A stretch of 64,000 nucleotides of DNA from Trinickia soli (lineage in GTDB: Bacteria > Pseudomonadota > Gammaproteobacteria > Burkholderiales > Burkholderiaceae): NCBI RefSeq assembly GCF_002879855.1, contig NZ_PNYB01000002.1, positions 124,001-188,000 of the forward strand, read 5' to 3'. The translations under genes and the position numbers were made by a program. Positions 18,543 to 26,878 of the stretch are shown one piece after another (within the stretch, counting starts at the first letter, position 1; every line of letters begins with the position of its first letter). The notes beneath the pieces are model-generated. The model worked only from the letters and a program-made list of their open reading frames with translations. It was not told where the DNA came from and did not search any database.

Positions 18543-19880
18543 CTAGCGCAGCACCTCGAAGCGCGTCCAGGGCCAGGATGGCCGGTCGCGCATATAACCG
18601 TTGAGCCAATTCCACTGCGGATGGCGTTTCATGAATGCCTGCGCGTCAAATGGCTTCCCGCACGGGTGACCCCAGCGCGCCCAAAAGGCAAGGTTGCGCG
18701 CCATCTCGCTGTCGACGACCTTACCGTCGTTCGCGCCCCAGGGATTGAACGGGCCGTGATCCGATGCGCCGAAGCGCGCGTCGTCGAGTTCCAGATGGCC
18801 GCAGATGGTGCGCGAGCACGGATTGTCGTCGCGGTCGAGGTAGACGTCGTGGTGGTCCGCAATCATTTGCCTCGCCAGCTCGAGATCGATCTTGCCGTGG
18901 TGCATTTCCGCGAGTTGCATGAACCGCAGCCGGCGCGCCCCGTTCTTGCGCACGTCGGTATAGTCCTCGCCTTCGCCGAGGCATTCCTGGTTGCGGATCT
19001 TCAGATCGGTGGCGGTGTTATAGCCGCTGTAGAAGCCGTCCTTCGTGCTTTCGAAACCGGAGTAGTGCAGACCAAGCTCATAGCGCGCGATCTCGCCCGT
19101 TTTCGTGTCGCCGAGCAGCCAGCTGTTGGCGTAGCCGCCGTTGTTCGACAGCGCGAACATCTCGCACCAATCGCCGATGCTGTTGGCGTACTGGCTGGCG
19201 CGGCGCGAACGGTAGAACTCCGGTGCGCCCGCGCTGTTGTAGCCGGCGAAGTTCGAGATCGTCGTCTCGGTGATCATGAGGCCGGCCGACGTCAACCAGA
19301 AGTCGGTCAGGCTGGAAATGCAGCCCGGCAGCCCTTGCATCAGGATGCGATGGCCCGAATCGGGCACGATATCGAACACGACGTTGAAAGCGTCGCCCGC
19401 GGCGTAACGGTCCCAGGAGTTGTGCGCCATGACAATGCGCCCGTCCAGCGTCGCGCTGCCCGTGGCGATGAACGCGCTGCAGTGATGTCCGCGCCGGCCG
19501 CGCCACGGTTTGGCTGCAAGATGCGGCTCGCGCGCGGCCACCTGCGCCGGCCACCAGCTCTGCAGCAGATCCATATAGCCGTTCCAGGCGAGCACCTCGT
19601 CGAACGGGAGCTTCGCGCCGTCGGCGATGCCCTGGATTTCGTCGGCGAACTCGGTGTCGAGCTTCGGCGAGAACTGCGAAACGGCCGCCTTGGTGAAAGT
19701 TTCGAAATCCTCCCCGGTGTCCCAGCGCGCCAGATATTTCGCCGTGTGAATCGCGTTGCGGATTTCGGCGGCGAGCAATTGGCCATGCTGTTCGCCGCGA
19801 TCGTAGGGCTCGCCTTCGATATGCACAAAAATCCAACCGGCGTGGTCACGCCGCACGGCATCGAGAGACGGTTCGCTCAT
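18543..19880 (-). CDS. Ntn-hydrolase of the C45 acyltransferase / phospholipase B-like group
   Basis: Start at ATG 19880 (445 aa) with GGAGCGAAG just upstream. The motif GHHCSAFIATGSATLDGRI places a Cys (residue 134) at the start of a beta strand, as in Ntn hydrolases that self-cleave to expose the Cys. The following phrase MAHNSWD and the C-terminal FGASDHGPFNPWG are typical of C45/phospholipase B-like enzymes. It would hydrolyse or transfer an acyl group from an amide or ester; the substrate is unknown. No signal peptide is seen. Confidence 0.72.
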   Translation of the reverse strand: MSEPSLDAVRRDHAGWIFVHIEGEPYDRGEQHGQLLAAEIRNAIHTAKYLARWDTGEDFETFTKAAVSQFSPKLDTEFADEIQGIADGAKLPFDEVLAWNGYMDLLQSWWPAQVAAREPHLAAKPWRGRRGHHCSAFIATGSATLDGRIVMAHNSWDRYAAGDAFNVVFDIVPDSGHRILMQGLPGCISSLTDFWLTSAGLMITETTISNFAGYNSAGAPEFYRSRRASQYANSIGDWCEMFALSNNGGYANSWLLGDTKTGEIARYELGLHYSGFESTKDGFYSGYNTATDLKIRNQECLGEGEDYTDVRKNGARRLRFMQLAEMHHGKIDLELARQMIADHHDVYLDRDDNPCSRTICGHLELDDARFGASDHGPFNPWGANDGKVVDSEMARNLAFWARWGHPCGKPFDAQAFMKRHPQWNWLNGYMRDRPSWPWTRFEVLR

Positions 19881-20051
19881 CTTCGCTCCGAATCGACTAA
19901 TCGATCGAAAGGGCTGCGCTCGGCGCACCTGGGGGGCGCGCGGCAGGCTCGGCGGCCTGCTTTTCATTGTAGAAAATATGCGGCGCTTTGCCATTGGAGC
20001 AAGCGTGAGGGCTTGCCGCACCCGGGCGCGCGAGCCGGCCTGCCCGGCCCG

Positions 20052-21914
20052 TCACATAGCGGGATTCATCCGACGGTACGCGTCGAGCAACGAAGTTTTG
20101 TAGACGGCGCCGACGAGCGTCGGGTGCCCGGTGCTCGCGACGACGGGCAAGCGTTCGCCCTGGAAGGCAAGAAAGCGTTGCAACGCCACGCCGATCGGCA
20201 TGTCGGGCGTCAGCACGGCGAATTCGGGCTGGAGATAGTCCGCCGCGGTGCGCGCGGAGGTGTCGCGCCGTTCGAGCAGATCCGAGGCGATGTCCTTCAA
20301 GGCGACCACGCCGCGGAAATAGTCCTCATCGTCGGTGACATAGAGGTACTTCACCGGGTATTCGAGAAACACGCGCGTCATGTCTTGCACGCTGGCGTCG
20401 AGGCGCACGACCGTGTCCGCGGGCCTGACGAGCTCGCTCACCTGCGCCGAGCGAAGCCGCACCCGCTCCTGCTCGTCGGCATGCCGGCGCAGCGTGATCT
20501 CATACATCGATGTCTTGTTGATCGCCCGCGCCACGAAATAGGCGACGACGCATGAAAGCATCAGCGGCAGCACCACCTGGTAGCTGAGCGTCATCTCGAA
20601 GATCATGAGGATTGCCATCAGCGGCGCTTGCGTTGCACCGGCCAGAAACGCCCCCATGCCGACCATCGCATAGGCGAATGCGCCCGACGTGCCGTGCGGC
20701 CACCACACGTGGACGAGCAAACCGAACAGCGAGCCGAGCGTCGCACCCACGAACAGCGTCGGCGTGAACACGCCGCCGACAGCGCCGGAGCCGACCGTGG
20801 CCGCCGTCGCCACGATCTTGCAAACGAGCACGACGACGAGCGCGGTCCAGGTCCACGGCGAGTGCAGAATCGCGTTGACGACGCTGTAGCCGTTGCCCCA
20901 GACCTCGGGCGTCCAGACCGAGATGATGCCGACGACGAGCCCGCCGAGGGCCAGCCGCACGGGTAACGGCAGCGGCAGGCGCTGAAAGCGCGCACGTGAC
21001 GCTTCGATCAGATGCAGAAACTGCGGGGCAACGAAGCCGCACAGGAACCCCAGCGCGACGAACAGCAGCACCTCCGGGCCGGCGACCGCCGGAAATACGG
21101 GCATCTCGTACGGCGGCTTATAGCCCGAAAACTCGCGCATGATGATGTTGGCGACGACCGAGGAGACGACGACCGGCCCGAAGTTCTCCATCGCGATCGA
21201 GCCGAGCACGATCTCTGTGACGAAGAAGGCGCCCGCGATCGGCGCGCTGTACGCCGACGTGATCCCCGCGGCGGCGCCGCACGCGACGAGCAGGCGCAGG
21301 CGCGTCGGCTCGAAATGGACCCAGCGGCCGACGACCGAACCGGCCAGCGCCGCGAGCTGGACCATCGGCCCTTCGCGACCGATCGAGCCGCCGCAGCCGA
21401 TCGTAAACAGCGACGAAACGCTGCGCCAGACGCTTTGCCAAACGGGCACGACCCCATCGCCGATCGAGATTGCCTCCATGTAGTCGGAGCTCGACTGCTT
21501 GTCGGCGCTGCGGCGCGCGATGATCAGAAAGCCGCCGGCGATCAGGCCGCCCGCCGCGGGCAGCCAGATTCGAATCGTCCAGGGCAGCGCATGCGCCATG
21601 GCGACGAAGCTGCCCGTTTGGCCCGTGAAGATCCATTGGATGACTTCGATCGCGTGCCGGAACGCGACCGTGGCGAAGGCGCCGAGGACGCCGACCACCA
21701 CGGCCCAAACCAGCATCGTATGGGCCTCGGACAGGCGAAACAGCGATTGTGCGCGCGTGCGCAGGCGAAGCAGGAATGAAAGCACGGAAAAAACGTCGGC
21801 TTGTGGTTTGAGGGGACCAGGACGAGCGCAAGCATAGCATCGGCTCGGGTCGTCGCTCTCATCGTTAGCGCCTTCGGCCGATCGGCCGACCTGTGGTTCG
21901 AGCGGCTCAGCCAT
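20052..21914 (-). CDS. CLC-family chloride channel/transporter with C-terminal CBS pair
   Basis: The 620-aa protein has a CLC membrane domain (about 65-450) with the selectivity motif GREGPMVQ, including the gating Glu, and GSGAVGGVFTPTLFVGA. Two CBS domains follow (about 475-610). It is a soluble-tail CLC of bacterial type; whether it is a channel or a proton-coupled exchanger cannot be decided here. It starts 3 bp after the GST gene stop, so the two are probably co-transcribed. Confidence 0.9.
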   Translation of the reverse strand: MAEPLEPQVGRSAEGANDESDDPSRCYACARPGPLKPQADVFSVLSFLLRLRTRAQSLFRLSEAHTMLVWAVVVGVLGAFATVAFRHAIEVIQWIFTGQTGSFVAMAHALPWTIRIWLPAAGGLIAGGFLIIARRSADKQSSSDYMEAISIGDGVVPVWQSVWRSVSSLFTIGCGGSIGREGPMVQLAALAGSVVGRWVHFEPTRLRLLVACGAAAGITSAYSAPIAGAFFVTEIVLGSIAMENFGPVVVSSVVANIIMREFSGYKPPYEMPVFPAVAGPEVLLFVALGFLCGFVAPQFLHLIEASRARFQRLPLPLPVRLALGGLVVGIISVWTPEVWGNGYSVVNAILHSPWTWTALVVVLVCKIVATAATVGSGAVGGVFTPTLFVGATLGSLFGLLVHVWWPHGTSGAFAYAMVGMGAFLAGATQAPLMAILMIFEMTLSYQVVLPLMLSCVVAYFVARAINKTSMYEITLRRHADEQERVRLRSAQVSELVRPADTVVRLDASVQDMTRVFLEYPVKYLYVTDDEDYFRGVVALKDIASDLLERRDTSARTAADYLQPEFAVLTPDMPIGVALQRFLAFQGERLPVVASTGHPTLVGAVYKTSLLDAYRRMNPAM

Positions 21915-21917
21915 GCG

Positions 21918-22652
21918 TCATGGGGCCGGGACGTCGAGTTCTGCGTAATGCCGGAAAATGCCCGTTTCGTTGAACGGCAAGCGGCGCTCGGACGCCAGAT
22001 AAGCGGCGATGTCAGGCCGTGCCGCGACTGCTGTGCGAAGCGCCGCGAGCCGGGGGTACTGCGCGGCGAAGCGCGCAGTCGCACGCGGAAAGGCGTAGTG
22101 AAGCCCTTCGATCAGTTGAAACATCGACAAGTCGACATAGGTGAGCGCTGCGCCGACGAGGTGGGCATCGCCGTGCGGATTTTGCGCGAGCACGCGTTCG
22201 AAGTAGTGCATGAATTTGGGCAGGCGGTGGGCGAGGAAATCGGTCGCACGCGCTTTGGCTGGCGCCTTTTGTTCCTCGTAGTACTGGCCGCTTGCGATCG
22301 GGTGATGCGTGTCGTGGACTTCGGTCACCATGTCGGCGATCGTCAGTTGCAGGCCATGCACGACGTAGCGCAAATCGCTGTCGGGCGAAAGGCCCAACCT
22401 GGGGCCCAGGTAGAGCAGGATGTTCGCCGTCTGGGAAATGATGAGGTCGCCATCCTTCAGGAACGGTGGCGCGAACGGAATGTGCGGCTCGGTCTTGCTG
22501 TTCAGCACGCTCGTCATGGCCGCCTGCCCCTGGCCAGATTTCTTGTGGCCGCGGGCGACATCGATGTAGGGCGCCTGCGCTTCTTCCAACGCGAGGCGCA
22601 CGAATTCGCCCCGGCCTTGCAATCCGTCCCAGTAATAAAGTTCGTAAGCCAT
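21918..22652 (-). CDS. Glutathione S-transferase family protein
   Basis: The start at 22652 (MAYELYYWDG) is chosen because GGAGG lies six bases upstream; an ATG at 22658 is directly abutting the GGAGG. About 244 aa. The N-terminal thioredoxin-like domain has YYWDGLQGRGEFVRLAL and ISQTANILLYL (the GSH-binding SxTI-like position). The C-terminal helical domain has THVDLSMFQL-like YVDLSMFQLIEGL. Substrate unknown. It leads a two-gene unit with the CLC gene. Confidence 0.82.
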   Translation of the reverse strand: MAYELYYWDGLQGRGEFVRLALEEAQAPYIDVARGHKKSGQGQAAMTSVLNSKTEPHIPFAPPFLKDGDLIISQTANILLYLGPRLGLSPDSDLRYVVHGLQLTIADMVTEVHDTHHPIASGQYYEEQKAPAKARATDFLAHRLPKFMHYFERVLAQNPHGDAHLVGAALTYVDLSMFQLIEGLHYAFPRATARFAAQYPRLAALRTAVAARPDIAAYLASERRLPFNETGIFRHYAELDVPAP

Positions 22653-22675
22653 CTGCATCCTCCGGAAAGCGAATA

Positions 22676-22705
22676 CGCGCCGAGCGGTGGTGGCCGCTCG
22701 GCGCG
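22676..22705. terminator. 12-bp perfect stem-loop between the yeiH-type gene and the GST gene
   Basis: CGCGCCGAGCGG and CCGCTCGGCGCG pair around a 6-nt loop in the gap between two same-strand genes. No T-run follows on either strand, so it may be an attenuator or a 3'-end stabiliser rather than a classical terminator. Confidence 0.5.
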
Positions 22706-22735
22706 TCGCTTGTTAGCGGGCTACGTTACGTTACG

Positions 22736-23827
22736 TTAAGTGAACAGGCGCTCGACGCCCCACGTAATGGCGAGGCCGCCGACCATGAGCCAGACATAGA
22801 GCATAAATCCGGTCGCCAGCGCGCGGGGCCCGGCCTTACGCACTTGTGCGACGCGCGTCTCGATGCCGAGCGCCGTCATCGCCATCGTCAGCGCGAACGT
22901 GTCGAGCCCATTGACGGTTTGCGTCGCGGCCTGCGGCAGCACATGCAGCGAATTGACGAGCACGCACGCCAGAAAACCGAGCGCGAACCAAGGCACGGCG
23001 ATTTTGCGCGTGGCATGCGACCGGTTGGATTCGCCGGCGGCCGGGACTGCAGCATTGCCGCGCGGCGAACGAGCAAGCCAAAGGCCGAGCACGAGCAGAA
23101 CCGGAACGAGCAACATGACGCGCGTCATTTTGACGATGGTTGCGATGTGCGTCGCCTCGGGGCTCACGTTGCTGGCCGCGCCCACCACTTGGGCGACTTC
23201 ATGGATCGTGCCGCCGAAGAAAAGCCCCACGCCGAGCGTATCGAGGTGCAGCCAGCCGGCGCGGTACAAGAGCGGGTAGAGGAACATCGACAACGTGCCG
23301 AACAGCACCACGCTGCCGACCGCAACGGCGCTTTTTTCGGGCTTCGACTGCAGCGTGGATTCGAACGCGAGCACGGCTGCCGCGCCGCAAATGGCGCTGC
23401 CCGCGGCATTGAGAATGGCCGTATCGCGGTCGAGCTTCATGACCTTCATGCCGAGCCACGTGCCGAGCACAAGCGTGCTGACGACGATGAGCACCGAGAT
23501 GGTCAACCCGGGCAGGCCGACTTGCGCGATTTCCTGCAGGCTGACCCGCAACCCGAAAAAAGCCACGGCGATGCGCAACAGTTTGCGCGCCGAGAAGTTG
23601 ACGCCGGCGGCCCAATGCGCGGGCATACCGACGCGCAGCGTGTTGCCGTAGAGCGCACCGGCAACGATGCCGACGATCAGCGGGCTGATGCCCAGACCCG
23701 CGATGGCGGGGAATGCCGCGAGCCGCGTGACCGCGGCGGCAAACAACGCGACGAAGAGAATGCCGTTGAGCTGGCCGTGAGAATCGGTCCGCGAGGTCGC
23801 CGCGGATAGCGTGTGGGTACTGGACAT
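22736..23827 (-). CDS. YeiH-family (PSE) putative sulfate/organosulfur exporter
   Basis: The 363-aa protein has about 10 hydrophobic segments and the hallmark phrases of the family: GAALYGN-like GIVAGALYGNTLR, KLLRIAVAFFGLRVSL, GSAICGAAAVLA and GGTIHEVAQVVGA. Members are predicted inner-membrane exporters of sulfonates or sulfite-type anions. It is divergent from a LysR gene, the same arrangement as enterobacterial yeiH/yeiE. Confidence 0.87.
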   Translation of the reverse strand: MSSTHTLSAATSRTDSHGQLNGILFVALFAAAVTRLAAFPAIAGLGISPLIVGIVAGALYGNTLRVGMPAHWAAGVNFSARKLLRIAVAFFGLRVSLQEIAQVGLPGLTISVLIVVSTLVLGTWLGMKVMKLDRDTAILNAAGSAICGAAAVLAFESTLQSKPEKSAVAVGSVVLFGTLSMFLYPLLYRAGWLHLDTLGVGLFFGGTIHEVAQVVGAASNVSPEATHIATIVKMTRVMLLVPVLLVLGLWLARSPRGNAAVPAAGESNRSHATRKIAVPWFALGFLACVLVNSLHVLPQAATQTVNGLDTFALTMAMTALGIETRVAQVRKAGPRALATGFMLYVWLMVGGLAITWGVERLFT

Positions 23828-23912
23828 CGTATGGCTCTGTCTATGGGCGATTTCGATGAGCTAATCCTAGCTAACGTATAAGCTTATGAAAAATCGTCAT
23901 TTGTGACGTAAT

Positions 23913-23931
23913 ATATCGGTCAAACCGATAT
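23913..23931. promoter_or_regulatory. Palindromic operator upstream of the LysR gene
   Basis: ATATCGGT-CAA-ACCGATAT is a perfect 8-bp inverted repeat with a 3-bp centre, ending 10 bp before the lysR start and inside the 114-bp divergent promoter region. It is a plausible binding site for the LysR protein. Confidence 0.6.
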
Positions 23932-23941
23932 TTAAACGCGT

Positions 23942-24850
23942 ATGACCCCCGATCAACTGATAACCTTCGCGGCCGTTGCCGAGCAACTGAACATCAGTCA
24001 TGCGGCGCTCGTCCTGCATCTGTCGCAGCCGGCGGTCTCGGGGCAACTGCGCCAATTGCAGGACGAGTTCGGCGAGCCGCTGTACCGGCGTGAGGGCCGC
24101 GGCGTGCGGCTGACGCCGTCGGGTGCGCAACTGGCCGAGTACGCGCAGAAGCTGCGTGAGACTTTTCGGCAGGCGCAGGGCTACCGCGACGCGCTTCGCG
24201 GCGTGGCCAGAGGCACGTTGCGCATTGCCGCGAGCACGACGATCGCCAGCTACGTGTTGCCATACCTGATCGCGGAGTTTCAGCGCCGGTTTCCGAACGT
24301 GGATATTCAAACGGCCGGCGGGAACACGGGCGATATCGTTGCGTCGCTCGGATCGCTCGATGTTGCGATGATCGAAGGCCCGGTCGGAACAGGGCTACCC
24401 GAAGGATGCGGGGTACGCGTCTGGCGAGAAGATGAAATCGTCGCGATCGTGCCGCGCGGTCACGCGCTCGCCGAACTGGCGGCGGCGCGAGGGGGCAGCC
24501 CCACGCTGGCGGACGTCGGCGTCCACCCGCTGGTCATGCGCGAAGAAGGCTCAGGCGTGCGGCAGTTCGTGGAGCAATCGTTCGAGGCGGCGGGCGTGGC
24601 GACGCGCGTCGCGCTCGCTGTGGCTGGCGTGGAAGGGGTGAAGGAAGCCGTGCGGGCGGGGATGGGCGTGGGCTTTGTCTCTGCGATGGCGATGCGCCAC
24701 GAGGACGGCGCGCTCGCCCAGCTTTCGCTCGGCCCGAGCCCGCTGACACGCCACTTTTCGATTCTCGTGCCGCACGAGGGCGCGCCCTCACGCGTCGCTG
24801 CGGGGTTCCTGCAGCTGTGCGAGAGCGAGTTGGGCGTTGCGGCGCCGTAA
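23942..24850 (+). CDS. LysR-family transcriptional regulator
   Basis: The 302-aa protein has an N-terminal winged helix (about 1-60: LNISHAALVLHLSQPAVSGQ and REGRGVRLTPSG). The periplasmic-binding-protein-like effector domain begins GTLRIAASTTIASYVLP. It is divergent from the YeiH-type exporter, so it probably activates it in response to a small anion, as YeiE/CysB-like proteins do. The ligand is inferred only from context. Confidence 0.88.
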   Translation: MTPDQLITFAAVAEQLNISHAALVLHLSQPAVSGQLRQLQDEFGEPLYRREGRGVRLTPSGAQLAEYAQKLRETFRQAQGYRDALRGVARGTLRIAASTTIASYVLPYLIAEFQRRFPNVDIQTAGGNTGDIVASLGSLDVAMIEGPVGTGLPEGCGVRVWREDEIVAIVPRGHALAELAAARGGSPTLADVGVHPLVMREEGSGVRQFVEQSFEAAGVATRVALAVAGVEGVKEAVRAGMGVGFVSAMAMRHEDGALAQLSLGPSPLTRHFSILVPHEGAPSRVAAGFLQLCESELGVAAP

Positions 24851-24998
24851 GAGCCGATGTGGCCGAAGGTCTCGCTCGGGGCTGTGCCTCTCCCGCTGCG
24901 CTTGAGCGAGTTGGGGATTACCAGAATGGCGTAGGCGGGATGGCGAGGCGCAAGATCATCCACATCGAGCGGCGTCGCTCGTTTTTTTGGATTGCAAT

Positions 24999-25012
24999 TG
25001 GAACCGGTTCCA
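24999..25012. promoter_or_regulatory. PtxS-like operator upstream of kguE
   Basis: TGGAACCGGTTCCA is a perfect 14-bp palindrome 11 bp before the kguE start. It differs only symmetrically from the Pseudomonas PtxS site as I remember it (TGAAACCGGTTTCA). With ptxS at the other end of the operon, it is very likely the repressor site, released by 2-ketogluconate. Confidence 0.8.
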
Positions 25013-25023
25013 TTTCATCGCAT

Positions 25024-25815
25024 ATGACGGATTTGAACATCGGGCGGCCTCTGACGGAGGTGGCGCTCGTCGCAAGTGCATTCGGCGCGAGTGCTGTCCG
25101 CCGCCGCGGTCACGCAGCGTGGCTCGATGTGGTCGCACAGTCCGGCGCGGCCGGTTTCGAGGTGCGCCGGGAGTTGTTCGCGCATGACGCGGAAAACACG
25201 CCCGCAGCGCTCGGTGCGCTGCGCGCTGCGATCGACGCACGCGGCCTTTGGGCCGTCTATTCCACGCCAACCGATTTGTATTGCGCGGACGGCGCGCTGA
25301 ACGCGGCTGAACTGGCCGCGGCGCACGCCGAGGCCGACGCGCTGGGCGCGCGTTGGGTCAAGCTCCAATTGGGCGGATTCGTCGACCGAGCCGACGCTGC
25401 CGCAATCGCGGCTGTCACTGCAGGCCGCCGCGCCCGACTCGTCGTTGAAAACGGGCAGGATGCGCGTGACGGCGCCATTGAGCGCTTCGTTGCTTTTTTC
25501 GCCGCGCTCGAACGCGAAGGCGGCCGCAATCTGCTGGGCATGACCTTCGACATCGGCAATTGGCAATGGGCGGGCGAGGCGCCGATCGACGCGGCCCGTG
25601 CCTTGGCCAGGCATGTCGAGTACGTTCATTGCAAGGCCTCGGAAGGCGAGGGTGCGCGCCGGTTCCCGATCGCCCCTACGGAGAGCGATCCGCTGTTTCC
25701 ATCCGTGTTTGCCATACTGCCGCGCACCGCGCCGCGCGGCATCGAGTTTCCGCTCGATCAGCAGGCGCTGGCCGACGACGCCCGCCGGCGAGCCGCGTGG
25801 CTCGCTGCCATGTGA
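25024..25815 (+). CDS. kguE: Sugar phosphate isomerase/epimerase family protein, 2-ketogluconate operon
   Basis: Start at ATG 25024 (263 aa), immediately after the operator. It has a TIM-barrel epimerase pattern, with VKLQLGG, RLVVENGQD (metal-binding Glu), GMTFDIGNW and VEYVHCKASEG carrying the usual Glu/Asp/His ligands. It is the first gene of kguE-K-T-D. Its exact step in 2-ketogluconate use is not well defined even in pseudomonads. The symbol is assigned by operon position and family. Confidence 0.82.
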   Translation: MTDLNIGRPLTEVALVASAFGASAVRRRGHAAWLDVVAQSGAAGFEVRRELFAHDAENTPAALGALRAAIDARGLWAVYSTPTDLYCADGALNAAELAAAHAEADALGARWVKLQLGGFVDRADAAAIAAVTAGRRARLVVENGQDARDGAIERFVAFFAALEREGGRNLLGMTFDIGNWQWAGEAPIDAARALARHVEYVHCKASEGEGARRFPIAPTESDPLFPSVFAILPRTAPRGIEFPLDQQALADDARRRAAWLAAM

Positions 25816-25885
25816 AGCCGGTCGAGTCCCTTTGTTACTCAGCAAGCGGCAAGCCGTGCCGTTGCTTTTGAATGAGGAGCCATCG

Positions 25886-26845
25886 ATGTCTATTCCGCTC
25901 GACGTTTTGACTTACGGCGAAGCCATGGCACTGTTCGTTGCAGACGAAACCGGGCCGCTCGAAACCGTCGGGCATTTCACGAAACGGATTGCGGGTGCGG
26001 ATCTGAACGTCGCGATCGGCCTCGCGCGGCTTGGCTTCGGCGTGGGCTATGTCAGCCGCGTCGGCGCCGACTCGTTCGGGCGCTATGTCGTCGATACGCT
26101 CGCGCGCGAAGGCATCGATGCGAGCCACGTGAGCGTCGACCCACGCTATCCGACCGGCTTCCAAATGAAAGGCAAACAGACCGATGGCCGCGACCCCGCC
26201 ATCGAATACTTCCGCAAAGGATCTGCTGCCAGCCATCTTTCGCTGGACGATTTCGATGCGGAATATGTCGCGGCCGCGCGTCACCTGCATCTGACGGGTG
26301 TGGCGCCCGCGATCTCGGCCACCTCGCGGGAATTGGCGTTCCGTTTGGCGGAGTCGATGCGCGCGGCGGGCAAGACGATTTCGTTCGATCCGAATCTGCG
26401 ACCCACGCTGTGGCCCTCTCGCGAGACCATGGCCGCGACGCTCAACGCACTCGCGGCACTCTCGGACTGGGTGCTGCCAGGGCTCGACGAAGGGATTGCG
26501 CTCACCGGTTACGACACGCCGGAGGACGTCGCCCGGTTCTATCTCGATCACGGCGCGCGCGGCGTGATCGTCAAGCTCGGTGCTCAGGGGGCGTATTTCC
26601 GCACGGCGGATAGCGCGGGTTATGTCGCCGCGCAACCCGTCGCCGAAGTCGTAGATACGGTCGGCGCGGGCGATGGCTTCGCCGTCGGCGTCGTCAGCGC
26701 CTTGCTCGAGGGCCGCGATCTGCCGACGGCCGTTGCGCGCGGCAATCGCATCGGCGCGCTCGCCATCCAGGTAATAGGCGATTCGGAAGGGCTGCCCACG
26801 CGCACAGAACTCGACCGCCTCGAATCATCCGCTGCACTCATCTGA
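25886..26845 (+). CDS. kguK: 2-ketogluconate kinase (PfkB family)
   Basis: Start at ATG 25886 with GAGGAG upstream (319 aa). The PfkB fold is shown by GEAMALFVADETGPLE, GADLNVAIGLARLG (sugar-binding Gly-Ala-Asp-Asn type), SFDPNLRPTLW and the signature DTVGAGDGFAVG with the catalytic Asp. It phosphorylates 2-ketogluconate to 2-keto-6-phosphogluconate. The operon context separates it from 2-keto-3-deoxygluconate kinase. Confidence 0.87.
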   Translation: MSIPLDVLTYGEAMALFVADETGPLETVGHFTKRIAGADLNVAIGLARLGFGVGYVSRVGADSFGRYVVDTLAREGIDASHVSVDPRYPTGFQMKGKQTDGRDPAIEYFRKGSAASHLSLDDFDAEYVAAARHLHLTGVAPAISATSRELAFRLAESMRAAGKTISFDPNLRPTLWPSRETMAATLNALAALSDWVLPGLDEGIALTGYDTPEDVARFYLDHGARGVIVKLGAQGAYFRTADSAGYVAAQPVAEVVDTVGAGDGFAVGVVSALLEGRDLPTAVARGNRIGALAIQVIGDSEGLPTRTELDRLESSAALI

Positions 26846-26878
26846 CCCGCATCCATACGGCATAAGGAGGAGACAACC

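Noticed and set aside
18621-20555. Long plus-strand open frame opposite the Ntn-hydrolase and CLC genes
   Set aside because: It crosses two well-supported minus-strand genes and has no recognisable motifs; a shadow frame.
22726-22740. Short run of ACGTT units at the end of the YeiH-type gene
   Set aside because: Only three short units overlapping a stop codon; no reason to assign a function.
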